Assembly: GCA_000149265.1 (NCBI GenBank)
Contig: CH003412.1
Span: forward strand, 5,131,818-5,195,817
Length of the DNA stretch: 64,000 nucleotides
Reading direction: 5' to 3'
Source: Ciona savignyi
Lineage: Eukaryota; Chordata; Ascidiacea; Phlebobranchia; Cionidae
The notes beneath the pieces were generated by a model. The model searched no databases. It was given only the letters and a program-made list of their open reading frames with translations, and was not told where the DNA came from. This document shows, in pieces, positions 22,011 through 34,700 of this stretch (its first letter is position 1; every line of letters starts with the position of its first letter). A program made the translations under genes and the position numbers.

Positions 22011-25000
22011 ATGTTAAAAAGTTTTGCCAAATTTCTATTATTGTTGTCGATTTGTTTGTATGTTACGATCAGAATTGGACGAAACAAATGTGAAACAAGT
22101 ACTTCAAAACTAAGGCAAACCGAGAAACCGGAGAATTTCATATCTACAAGAAAAACGACCAGTGAAATGCACCAGTATTTAAAAGAAACGGTTTTATTAG
22201 ACCTCCTGCCAATTACGAACACATTACAGCGGACAGAGACATATAGCACAACAGATGTAAGTTTACCGACAACAAAAACTGCAGCTTCCGATGAAGAATG
22301 GTTAAGTTGTTCAGATTTAAATGACATATTGACAAGACAAGAGGACAAGACAATTTTCAGGTCAGATTTACCAGTATTATACCGTAGGGCATGGTTTCAT
22401 ATATTTTGACCACAAACACCTTCTACTTATTAATCGAATAATATTATACGATAAATCGTCTGGCGGTCACTCCGTACATATACGACAATATCGCTGTAAA
22501 ACATTGTTAAGCTGTATGCTTGCATGTGAAAGTACTGTGAAAGCTACACAAAAATGCATAAATAGGTGTAGGACCGACATGTTTATGTACAGGGAAAACC
22601 AACGAAATGCAGTTGTCAACATGGCTTACCGACAGAATGTTCACATGCCTGCAGTCGAGGTACGTACAGTGTTGTTTATTACTTGATGCATATTTGGATT
22701 AAAACATACCCAACTCGATTTGAGTCCACTAGATTCAAACAATGTCCATTAAGCGCGCTTGCTGGGCGACTACAGTCATGTCGCAAATTGCACCTGAGGT
22801 AATCTGGTATAACCGATATTGATATTTAGATAACATCGAAAGTAACGGGCTTAGTACTTGTAAGGTCTCATCACGACACTAGAAAAGTAACCTAGGGAAT
22901 TATGTTAACATGCTATGTAATTTTCACATCGAAAAATAGTATGTCCTGGCCCTTATCTAAATAAAATAGTTGTACCCTTAACTTTGATAAGTTATGTTGA
23001 TACTAATAGTAGATATTAGCGACCTTTTCTCAAGTGTTTTCTAAACGAGACTCTCATAAACCGTCTAATCCTCGTGTTAGTATGTCATTAGTCGCTGTAC
23101 TAATAGCATTCTCTGAACAGAAATGAAAACAGTGAGGGAAACCGGGCAATTTACTTCGTTACTGTATACACCGCTGAACAGAAGAGAATTAGAGCTGTGA
23201 TCAAAGTTGCCAATCTTCAAGACCCTAATCCTTCGAGCGGGATGTACAGGTACCTTCCAGAGAGTTCATCTAACATCTTACCACTGTTGTCTTTACAGGT
23301 TGCAAAAAAAATTACATTGGTTATATATGATAATGACATTTCTATCTCCGGTAAGGAGATATTGTGTGTTTGTTTAAGTCTCAACCATCTATTTAGTAGT
23401 AGCTTCGAACCTATAATCTCTGCGCTAGGATGGAGCGATACAATCCCCTTTAGGCTAACCAACCCAGACTTATTTTAAAAGTTATTAATAATTCGTTTTC
23501 AGGTACCGAACTGCACTAAAAGAGGTCAACAACCTGCGTAGACTACGTGGGTTAAATTGGTCGGGTATTCCGTTACTACTAGGCGTGTGCGCCACAAATA
23601 CCTCTCTTACCTATGCAGTAACAAGGGTGATGAACGCTCGGGCAATATGCCCTGGACGGGGTTTAAATGTCAGTTGCTTCTTTGGGGAGCCATTTCGGAA
23701 TGTTCTTCAAAACAAACCTGATCCTGCACTTGCTGCGCTGACGTGGGTTACGAAGGTTGGTGGTTTTTTTTATTTTTTCAAAGACCGTGCGATTCATGGG
23801 AGAGATTGTAGCCCTTGATTTGACAGGTGATAGAGTGAATCTGCAGTTTGCCTAGTTTCGGCGCTGTTTTTTCTTGTACGAAGAAGTTATTAGAAGTTAT
23901 TGAAAAGTTTGCTTGGTGTATAGTGGCAGTTAACGAATGGTTAACGGAGACGAATCATATACCGATGTATATGCACAAATGGTCTAACAGACGCGCCCAT
24001 CATGGGTCGAAACTTAGCACTTGGTCCGAAATATGAGCGTTACCGATTAACATACAGCTTTTTATAAAAGAAAATTTAGTGTCGAGCCAGGTTTCGAAAC
24101 TGAGTTAGTTCAAAAATAATCAAACACCACTTATAAGAAAATGAAAATAAAAGTTATATCCAATAAACCACATACTAAAAAGACTCTGACAAACCGACTC
24201 TGGCCAGAGCCTTTATCCCATGTTATAATGTTTGGCTAACCAACTTTGTTTAGAACGTTGTCGGCAAACGGGGTAATTCCCTATATTACAGGTCACGTGT
24301 TTCTTTGCACAATTCGAGAAAGATCGCGTATTCTTGGAAGACTTTTCCGGTTCCAATCTTTATTTTGACTACGACACGCTCGATATTTATCTTGTTGATG
24401 CAGATTCTTTGATATTCTACGGGGATTCTCGATTGTATTCAAGGTGAGGGGTTGTAGAAATAGTTTGTAAATGGAAAGGATAACTATTGTTTTAAACAAA
24501 TGAAGAAATCCCCTTTCGAAAAACTCGCCAATACATTCTATGCTATTAGAATAATATAATGGTTTTATGCAAAATGTTTATTGTAATAAAATACGAATAG
24601 TTGGTTTAATTCGGTATTATATATGTAGATGATAGGATAGGATATTTATGTTTATTCCCGTGGATGTGAAAACGAAAGGGACGCCGACCGTCAGGTAACC
24701 CAAAATTTCAGTGTGTTGTGTATAATTTACACGTTCATTTAATTTAATAGAACCCATTAATCCGTTGGGTTTAGGCAAAGTGCCTTGCCAACGGACACAA
24801 CCTACTAGCTAGGCTAAAAGGCCCACCAGACTAATATGTCAGACTGTACAGCAACGTACATCGTCAATACAATGTGAAAGGTCGAAACTAAACCTTTAGT
24901 CAGTCGTTTTTTTCCTTAAAAACTACACGAAGCAGACGTTTCTTGAAAGTGGTGTAATGGGTTTACAAAACTGTAGCCCCAACCATGCATTGACAAAATG

Positions 25001-25980
25001 GAGCTCCGTAGCGCAACTAGACCAGTAATCGCCTTTATCCGACACAAAAACACCATAGGTGTATGTCCTGTAGTTTCGCAGCAACATTAACAGTATCGGT
25101 GGAAATAAGACAAGGTAGGGCAATTCTGGGGTTGCGTAATCGCTTACCCAGCTCAATCAAACCCCTAGTTATATACAGCCTTATTAAAAAAAAACGCTTA
25201 AAATATACACGTGGTAACCCTTAACATTACCAACCTAGTTTCAACTAGACAAGCACATCAAGAAAGATTGCCAATGGGTAAAAGCTGTGTGGCAACAAGT
25301 TGGGGCTCCTACTCTACTCGGAGAGAATCTTTTTCCTTTATTTTTAAGGACGATACCACAATCTCTTCAGTATCGGGCTCTATAATGAAAAAATCTTTTT
25401 TGAGCTGTAGATGGTGCTATAGTGCTATACAGTAAAAAAAAGTTTCTCTTCGAGTACAGGAGAAGCTCCTACTTGATGCCACAAAGTTTCCACCTTGCCA
25501 GCGAACTTCTAAATTGACGGCGAGGGCGTGACGGTTCAACGAACGCAAAAAAATAAATGCAACAATAGATGTGTTATGTTTACGATTCGCTTGAAGACTT
25601 TCCTGTCAATTACCGCAACAGTCGCTGTGATTCGATCTGGTAAAACAGATGGGAATAACTATGGGAACCGCACCGTTGTATTCTAGCGTCAACATATTGC
25701 AATTGTCCTGGTAACCCGACGGCTGGGCAAATCGGGACGTATTTTTAAAGTACTACCTTTTTCTATTTTCACGGAGATAAACATGATGCTTTAAAGTTTA
25801 AACCATTTTTTGATTACGAAAGTTACTGTGTTTCGTTTAAACCGCAGGACTCTCTGTAGAAGCGACAACGATTGTCTCGGTCCCAGGGGAAATTTATGGG
25901 GACCCAACTCACTCAACCAAAAAGTTTATTCCGCTTGTTTGGAATTATCCGGTTATTGCGTCAACAATACGTGCAGGTGA
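22011..25980 (+). CDS. FAM69/DIPK-like divergent protein kinase, type II membrane protein, 382 aa
   Basis: Six exons (22011-22360, 22512-22659, 23137-23249, 23503-23755, 24292-24443, 25848-25980) give 383 codons with the stop. A signal anchor (FLLLLSICLYVTI) follows MLKSFAK. A Cys-rich luminal segment comes next (CMLACESTVKATQKC). The kinase core is clear: AVIKVANLQD (VAIK-type Lys kept), ALKEVNNLRRL (helix C Glu), VFLEDFSGSNLYF (catalytic-loop Asp and downstream Asn), YLVDADSL (DFG Asp). The C-terminal exon has CRSDNDC, the CxxDxDC signature, and ends NNTCR. All the residues needed for phosphotransfer appear present, unlike the paralogue on the other strand. The least certain join is the start of exon 3: a better-looking acceptor at 23120 breaks the frame, so the acceptor at 23136 was chosen for phase. 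ATG 21984 is an alternative start. Confidence 0.75.
23925..24032 (+). repeat. tRNA-like short element (family 2)
   Basis: GTTAACGAATGGTTAACG is followed by CGCCCATCATGGGTCGAAAC. It is diverged and lies in intron 4 of the plus-strand kinase-like gene. Confidence 0.5.
24631..24845 (-). repeat. SINE, main family
   Basis: It starts with the reverse of the tail (GATAGGATAGGATATTTATG) and ends in the head (CCACCAGACTAATATGTCAG). It is shortened internally. It lies in intron 5 of the plus-strand kinase-like gene. Confidence 0.8.
25690..25785 (+). repeat. SINE, main family, 3' fragment
   Basis: GGTAACCCGACGGCTGGGC to CACGGAGATAAACATGA. The head is missing. It ends about 60 bases before the last coding exon of the plus-strand kinase-like gene. 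Confidence 0.7.
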
Positions 25981-26062
25981 CTCGTTATGACGTAATGATC
26001 ATGTGATTATGTCGGTTATCAGTGTAGCTTGGAGTAACGTGTAATTTACTCACTGGAGTTTA

Positions 26063-26068
26063 AATAAA
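26063..26068 (+). terminator. Polyadenylation signal AATAAA
   Basis: It lies 83 bases after the TGA of the plus-strand kinase-like gene, in TTTAAATAAAAGAC, which suits a short 3' UTR. Confidence 0.55.
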
Positions 26069-26337
26069 AGACTATTATTTTTAAACGTTTAAAAAAATGT
26101 TTTATATATAGATTAGAATTCTTACTGGACTTTTTAATAAATACATATTATTATATTTAAAAGTCTAAAAAGCTTTTTTAAATAGATTTGAATATTTCTG
26201 ATTAATCACAACATCAAATCTAACTGTTTTAAATTGTACCTATGTGTATAACAGATGAGTATATGGCGGCATTACTAAAATGGCGATATATACAACAATA
26301 AATTGTATACTTATTTCTAATCCACGTAACAAAGTTG

Positions 26338-26535
26338 AATGGGAAAACCAAGGGGGTTAACACACGGGCAATCGTCAAATCAACTTGCGCCCACCATCCC
26401 ATTAATCCGCTGTGTTCAGACCCAGTCCGTTAAGTGCCTTGCCCAAGGACACAACCGAATAACTAGCGACCGGTTTCGAACCTGCAACCTTTTGGTTGTA
26501 AGGCGTCGCACTAAACCACCAGACAAACCGGCCGA
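26338..26535 (-). repeat. SINE, main family
   Basis: ATGGGAAAACCAAGGGGGTT to CACCAGACAAACCGGCCG. The part with the AACACACTGCAATAGC motif is deleted. Confidence 0.8.
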
Positions 26536-26539
26536 AGGT

Positions 26540-28730
26540 GAGGCAAAAATAAGTAGGCCTAGATTCATAAATGCTTCCTTAGTTCTTAAAGCAGCAACCT
26601 TGAAAGGCGTAGCACTAAACCACAGTACTAACATTTTTGGTAAGAAACCCCGACAGCTGAACGAAATCACCACAAATTCCATCTTTTCAGGGGGATTGAT
26701 GCGTCCCTTCATACTTGTGGCGTGGGCAAGTGGTTGATTGCCAACGTCAGAAACCTGATTCCTGCCCAGCAATACAACTCGTATCGCGAATTAATGCACT
26801 GTATGATGGAAACATACCCCGACAAACGATGCTCTATGACGTCGCAATGTAAACGCTCTAAAACTATTTTAACGTCGTACAGCGAATCGTGATTTTAATT
26901 TTTGGTATTGTAATGTCTTTTTTTTTTCATATTACTGATGCGCAAAATAAAAATTTCTCCAACTTGCTGTTTTACGAACACAACGAAGACGACAATTCTT
27001 TCTCGCAGTAATCCTAGTCCTCTATTGTGACGTCATATAGAGAATCGGTCACCTACGGATGGCTGGCCAAGCTAACGACAAGAAACGTAAGTCACCGCGT
27101 GTAAACTGTATCTCGTTTCTCTGACGATTGGAGACATTTTTACAATTTATTTTATCGGTAAGCAAGTGTTAAGAGGCTCCCTGTATATTCGAGCCGCCTT
27201 TTACCAGGAGTTTCGTGCTCTTTAAATTGTAGACAGAGCAGTGAAATTGTTTTACTTTTAAAATCCAGTTTGAGAAGTGTAATAAACAAATTTGGTACTT
27301 TATTATTAATGACTTCTACTAATAGCACTCTATATCAGGAAACATAATATGTTTAAAATAGCTTGTTATTGGCCAAGTTTTAATCGCCATTGTTCGCATT
27401 CAGCATTCCTATTGTTAGTCAGCAAACAATTCCGTTTACGGAAATGATGGGTCTCGTTTAACATATTGTTTCATATTCGCTACTATACCTGTGTTCGCAT
27501 TTTTGATAAATATTTGGATCATTTATGCCTAGGTCTGTTGAAAGTCAATAATGCGAGTGCATTTGATTCACACAGTCGATAATCTGACGGTGCAGAGAGA
27601 AATAACGGGGCATTATTTGAATCACCCAAGCGGGACAAGGTAAAATAATCGCAATGCTTTACAAAAGCTGCTTGTGGGTGTAATTGTATAAAATTGGTTC
27701 TTTTGTATGGTAATGTTTTAACATGCGTAAATGAACGACTATAGATGAATTTGACACTTTAAGACAACATTTCAATCTTCGTCTGCTGGAGATGGTCGTA
27801 TGCCTTATATAAAAAGTGTTCTAATTGCATCTATATTGATCTGCTTTTAATCGTTTAGTTCGCATTTTCGTGGGTTGTAAGCTAAATGTTTTTTGTTCTT
27901 ATACGGAATTCTGGTGGCTTAAGAATACCGCTTCGAACGCTTTGGTTTGCAATAGTGTCAATCATTTTAAATTTAGCCAGATTGCGGTTTTAAAAGAATT
28001 TACAGAGTGGAATTCAGGTAGAAGGTCAAACTAGCCAGAGGGAAAAGAGGAATTTGTAAAGGATAGAAACTGCACATCAAAATAAAGAATAGGAGTTCAT
28101 GTGGGGCTGGAGTTCGAGTTAGGATTAGTTCTAGGGTTGAGTTTAATGTTAAGGGCAGGGTATGAATTAGATGAAATAGTTTTAGGGGGACGTTTTCCGT
28201 CTTTTATCCGTCCTTCTTTTCTTCCCTGTAGTGCTACCCATTTTACAGTCTTGCTTGGCCTGGTAGAATAGTTCAGTGGGATAGCGGAGGATCGTTAACA
28301 GGCGGGTTGTGGCATCAAACACAGCCGTTTACCTTTTCCATTGCGATAAAATTACTGAAAACTAATATGTTATTACTAATGTAAAAGTCTGTATCGTTCA
28401 AAAGAAGTTAAATGGGATCCGGTAACTTGACTTTGAATATAAAGATATAGTATAAATTCCATCCTTTCACGTAGCTAGCAAAATACGTCAAAACTTTCCA
28501 GTGATGATTCTGCGGATCACAACTTAATTGTTCGATCAAACGCGGTTTAAAGATAATGCTTAGTCTTTTTATCGTTTGGTCTTACTTAAATTTTGAATTC
28601 TCGCCACGGTTTGGCGGCCACGTCCACTGTTTTTAATATTTATATTCTTTTTTTGACTTTAATTTGTTTCGCTGTTGTTTATTAGTTAAAAATATGAATA
28701 AATAAAATAAAAACTAACCTACCTTATTTT
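26540..28730. other. Intergenic, no confident gene
   Basis: No exon chain was found. ATGGCTGGCCAAGC at 27060 is followed by a GTAAGT donor and could be a small first exon, but nothing downstream supports it as coding. A degenerate G-rich stretch (28095-28195) repeats GTTAG-like words. Confidence 0.4.
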
Positions 28731-28740
28731 CTTAATTTAG
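28728..28740 (+). promoter_or_regulatory. Splice acceptor three bases before the receptor start codon
   Basis: TTTCTTAATTTAG ends at 28740 and the ATG is at 28744. Either an upstream 5' UTR exon is spliced here, or this is a spliced-leader trans-splicing site, which is common in Ciona mRNAs close to the start codon. Confidence 0.5.
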
Positions 28741-28743
28741 GTT

Positions 28744-31700
28744 ATGCAGTGGTTTTATATTTTCTCGGTATTTTTGTATTGCCATATACACAAGTGCAAT
28801 GGCTACTCGAATGGCTTAATCCCAACTACAGTTTGCAGCAGTATGACTCCAAACCATGGGTTTTCATCACAGAATGTCGCAACGAGCCCATTTTCCATTT
28901 TTGTCCATTTTGCATCTTACGTTCCCGACCACAACACGGAAGGTAAGTTAAAAAGCAAATAAAAAAGCTTACATTAAGCGTGTTTAGCGAAATACTTAAA
29001 TTTGAAAAGCGAACATGATCATCTGTCTGCCCGGTCCTTCGCACTACCACTGGATTAGAACAATCAGTCTAACGTGATTTTGTCCATAGATAAATATAAC
29101 CATACATACACCGTCATATAATTCTTTTACAAATTGTTATCAACCCACAGTTGAGTTATTCAGCAACAACGTGACGTCGTTTAAAGGTTTCTACGTCCAA
29201 GCTCGAGCTGTCGGCACCACTGACGTAATCGGTCGCTTCAATAACTCCGACGTCGTGAACGTTGTCACGTTACACACCTGTCCGGTAAATTTGGTTTTAC
29301 TCTAGCAAGCCCAGGCGCAAGCTACAGGCGCGCTGAATCATGCATGGGAAAATTTGAAGCGCTATTTTTAACCACGCGGTTGAGGTTATGAGAAAATACT
29401 TTTGTTTCACTCAACCCATAGGATACCACAGATACAGAGGGGTTATTTAACAATATACGTCAGGGAAACTGAACAAATTATATTATGTTGATGATCAAAC
29501 ATAACTTTTAATTTGGAATAAGCTAATATGATAAAACTGCTTTAGAGAAAACGAACATGGCATTCCCATATTTACACTTCAACAAACAAAATATTTGACC
29601 TCTGACAATATGTGAATAATCAGTCATAACTTTTGATTTGGGTGATCATTTCTTTTGACTTTCAGCATTTTTTAATGGCTTGCACAGGTTTGCAAGTAAT
29701 CTAACTCCTGTCCTCCGTAAAAGTTTTATGGTGTATAAATAATCAAACATCGCTTAAAAATTGGTCGACCCATTGAATATTGCTGTGAAGGCCAAATAGC
29801 TTGTTAGAATATGGAGTACTATACCTCTGTCCACCATTTAAATTACTTAATCTAAATTTTCACGGCCCTACCACTTTTTTCCAGTTATACCATGTGTATT
29901 TATTTTATGAAATGTTTTAACTATAGTTTTTCTGTTTTTTACCTAATTCCTTTTATTACTTTCTTCAATGTGTTGTGGAGAAACAGGTGCTTTAGTGGTC
30001 GGTTGGCGTGCTTATACCTTGCACTGAACCTGACCTGAGTTCTCCAACTAATCAGACTCCGTATTGACCCCGTCTCGGAAGGTTTCTTTACTGTATCTTA
30101 TGAACTAATACAGCGAAACAAATACAGTTAAACTGATTGACTGGACATGCCCGGAGCCAAGCTCCAAGCAGGCAATTTATTTTGGTCCTTTATTCCAAAA
30201 CGCGATTTCGATACTAATATAATACAATGAGTTTATACACACAACGCTTGTATGGCACACTGTGTGGGAACGATAATATAGGAAATGTTGGGAATAATAG
30301 CGCGCTGGCACGCAGAGGAGATGATTTACAAAGGTTTTTGGAACGGGCGCACAGCCGTGCAGCATACAATAATGGCTTACTTAAACAGTTTAACAAAACT
30401 TAATATATTGTACAACAAATATGACACAAACCGCGAATGTCGCTACAATGTAATGAAGGAGAAAAATAAAAAATAAAAACTAAACCCATCTGTTGGAAGG
30501 ATAACCACATATGACTGTCAATTTGCCAATGAATTAGATACCATTTACTGGGTTATAGAAATTTAAAACTGCTTGACCAGATGAGCATTATTAATATACA
30601 ACCCATACCCATAGTTAAGTAGAAAAATTATATCCACTCGTATATTTTGTAAAGATGTACAATGGCAACCATACCCAACCTTTTTAGGGCCCCAGTAGTG
30701 CACCACAAAACACCGTTAGCCACAGCTTAGGATGGTCACAGAACAACAGTAGACCTGCGTCATTGAAATTGAAGTGGTCAATTCGCAGAAATTTTACGGC
30801 TGACGTGGTATTCAGGTCAGTTAAAATAAATAGTGTTTGCAAGGATACACTTCCTGGCCAGTAAAACTACATTAGTGGATAGGATAGGATATTCATGTTT
30901 ATCCTCGTGGATGGGAAAACCAAGGGGGTTATCACACGGGCAATCGTCAGATCACCTCGCGCCCATCGTCGGGTTACCGGAGCTATTGCAGTGGGTTGTA
31001 TATAATAGACACGTTCCTTCAATTTAACCCATTAATCCGCTGGGTTCAGGCAATGTCCGTAAAGTGCCTTGCCCAAGAACACAACCGACTAGCTAGCGAT
31101 CAGTTTCGCACCTGCAACCTTTAACCGCTAGACCAACCGGGCGGACAAAGTGTGATTATATGAATGATTCTTCTATCTAATAAAGGCTGTTTAAGATATC
31201 TTGCTGTCATGATATATTGACTTGGTAAATTTACAGCTTCTCAGTGCATTATGCTTTATGCTTAACGCAGGTAACAAACATTGCATCGATATTGTAAATT
31301 TAAATAGGTAAAATAATAAACTCTTGTGGTCACATGCCATGATCTGAGGTAATATGGAAATTGCTTATCATTACCTCATGCACACTGGTTTTTAAACATG
31401 CATATTCAATTGTTTCAGGGCAACCTTTGTCCAGTCCTATTCAACGTACTGGGTTGGAGTTCAAAGTGGAAAACTGAAACATTTACCATCAATTTCTACT
31501 GCAAGTGCGATCAGATATACAGTTTTTAATCATTGTTAAGGCTATCTTCTTCACAATTGTTTGAACAAACCATGAATTTACCAGAGCTATATCGAGGTGT
31601 AAAATATATGTTAGATAATCTTAAAGTTTAATTAGGACCCATTCATTAAGATCAGGCATGGTCTCGCTTAGTGCCTTGTCCAAGTACACAGCGTTCTAGT

Positions 31701-34700
31701 CGGTGGCTGATTTTAATATCACAGCCCTTTGATTGCCTGCAGCCCATTAACCCCCCTACTGATTGAGTTATTTATTACAATTGCTCCAACATACTAACCT
31801 GTTGACCTACCAATTTTAAGTCTCAAAGTGACTCATTGCATTCAAAACCAATTTTTGTATAGTTATTTTGTCATTGCAAAAATGGTAAGAAAAAAAGATT
31901 TTAACGTTTAATAGTTTCCATTTTTATAATGAGGTACTGTATATTATCACATCTATGTTCAGTAAGAAATAACTATGTCACAGGTTGCTGCCAAAATGAA
32001 CAACTCATAAACACAAATGGTTCTGCGTTGTGTAATATTTTACACCAAGTGCAGATCAATAGGCTATACAACAGTTCTACAGTAACGCAAGTTCTTGGCT
32101 TTAGTGACTCATTGGATGAATTTACTGCAGTAATTGTGCTAAGATGCTATCTGTGTAAGTCGTCTTTGTTTTCTTCTTATGAGACAGGATACTATTAGTT
32201 GTCCAACCGTTGTGTCCTTGGGCAAGGTATTTAACGGACATTGCTTGAACCCAGCGGATTAATGGGTTTTACCAAGTTTAAGGGACGTATCTATCATATA
32301 CAAGATACTGCAATAGTTTCGGTAACCTGAAGGTGGGAACAGGGCGATCTGATGATTGCCTGTGTGTTAACCCCCTTTGTTTTCCCATTCACGGTAATAA
32401 ACATGTATATACTATCCTCCTATAAGACCCTGTCCTTTGGTTCATTATGAGCCACTAAGTCATAGGAACAAACATTTGTCACCTGAAATTTAGTTTTTAG
32501 AAACTGAGTTAATGTTGCCAATGTTTGGTGTTTTACAATAATTTTAACAACCTAATGAGGTTTGACATATGTCATGTCCTACCAAACATAAGTGTTTTGT
32601 TACAATGCGATAGTCAGTCATGTTATTTAAATGGCTTACTGTTGATGTGATACATGTAATATGATTGTTAATCAACAATTTTTACCAAACAGGGAGTTCG
32701 ATGTCAACGACAAAATTTAGATCCTCAGTCTCAGGTAAAAGATTTAATATTTTGTTCCTCAATATAAAAAATTTTACTTCTTATAACCTCAATTTTAAAC
32801 CTTGATAATGTGTATAGTACTACTAATTTTTTTCCAAATTTTAAGCGAGGCTAATTTTTTTCCAAATTTTAAACGAAGCTTTTGTGCTGTGTTGAAGTCA
32901 ATGGAGATGTTGCACTGTTTGGTTTCAATCATTGATTCACTGCGTTCATGAAACGTTTAGAAAATAACTCATTGCATTGTAGACTCTACATTTTAGCTGC
33001 ATAATGCAGTAGTTAGTAGACATAAATATGGCCAGTGCTAGGTGTAATACCTGTTAGCTTTTATAATTAGTTGTTTCCAAGGTTTAAAATGCTTATAAAT
33101 AAAATACAATTAAAAAAGACACGGTCGATAAGCATAGTGGGTTAGTGCATCACTTTTCAGCTGAAAGAGTTACAGGCTTGAAACTGTTCGCTTGTTAGTT
33201 GTGTCCTTGAGTAGGCACTTAACAGATATTGCCTGAACCCACCGGAGAAATAGGTTCTACCCAATTAAAGCAACATTAAATTCATATAGACACACTGCAA
33301 TTGCTCTGGTAACCCGACAGTGGGCGCGAGGTAATCTGACGAATGCTAGTGTGTTAACCACCTTGGTTTTCCCATTCACATGCATAAACATAAATCTCCA
33401 ATGCTATCCTAAATCCTTCTATCCAATAATTGGCACACAACAGCTCTTTTTAGCTGACTGGACTCTCTTGTCGCATAAACAGGATTATACAGGCTTAACA
33501 ACCTTTGCAATTAGTTTAATAAAATAAAGATTAAGTTCAGAAACAAGATTCCTCAATAGATTTCTTGATGACAAAGAAAACATAAGCACTTTATCTCCAC
33601 AGAATGCTGCTCCACCCACAATGTATCTGCTCGATGCCAAAAATACTGCACATCTGGAACATATGCATCTTATACTGAATCTGACTCTGAAGTGAATCCA
33701 ATGTTCTTGATTGATTGTATTTTAGATTTTCCGATTATGGCAACGTGCTTGCTGTATCCAGGTAAAAAAAAATCTTGCTTTGATGTATTTAATGCATTGT
33801 ACATGGTGGAAAATTAAATAAGGTAGGCCATGATTACCATACTTTGTAGGTTATTAGATAGATTTTGTCTGACAGATTAGTCTGGTGGGTTAGTGCATCC
33901 TTTTTCAGTCGAAGGGTTGCAGGTACGAAGCTGGTCACTATCTAGTCGGTTGTGTTCTTGGGCAAGGCACTTAAAAGACATTGCCAAATTTAATAAATGT
34001 CTAAATCATAAACAACTCAAAATAGTTTTGGTAACCTGACGGTGGGCGCGAGATGATCTAACGATTGCCCGTGTGTTAACCCTCTTGGTTTTTCCATTCC
34101 CGGGGATAAACACGAATATCCTATTCTATCCTATCTGGGTGATTGTCTACCCCTGTGGACTGATGGAAATATTTTGTTCAACTAATAAAGGTAATTTAAT
34201 AAAGTCAAGAATACTATAAAACATAAAACTTCCATAAAAAAGTAAATTATCTCAAAAAAGTTATTTATAACCTTGCTCTTGCATTTTTTCATTCCCAAGG
34301 TCAAACTTAAAGAGATTAAACCCAGTGGGTAAAAAGTGTAGCTATAATGGAAAACTAACCATATTCTAGTTAACATGCAAATTTAAATTCGAGGTTAAAT
34401 CCATAGGTACCGTATTAATATTCTTTTGTTAGTTCTTAAGAATATTTTATTAACCTCTTAATGGAAGCAAGGTATTATTATAGTTTTAGGTGTTGTTTGT
34501 TTCAATGTTCAGGTATATATATGAAAATTTACTAAACCTACCACCAACATATAGTCCGGCCGGTTAGCCTGGTAGTTAAGTGCGTCGCCTTTCAATCAAA
34601 CGGTTGCAGGTGCGAAACTGGTCGCTAGCCAGTTAGTTGTGTCCTTGGGCAAGGTACTTTACGAACATTGCCTTAACTCAGCGGATTAATGGGTTCTACC

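Noticed and set aside
23217..23478. ORFs on both strands over exon 3 of the plus-strand kinase-like gene
   Set aside because: They run through the donor at 23250 into the intron and lack the phase needed to join exon 4.
26339..26772. 132- and 118-codon ORFs at 26.3-26.8 kb
   Set aside because: They are largely SINE sequence read on either strand.
27060..27092. First exon of a small gene (MAGQANDKK) with a GTAAGT donor
   Set aside because: No compatible downstream exon other than the Reeler exon in the wrong frame. Kept only as a possible 5' UTR exon.
28749..28946. A 65-codon ORF overlapping the first Reeler exon in another frame, which also joins in phase with an ATG exon at 27060
   Set aside because: The Reeler frame has a signal peptide, the domain's conserved residues and matching phases with the next exons. 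The overlapping frame matches nothing I know and stops at the donor.
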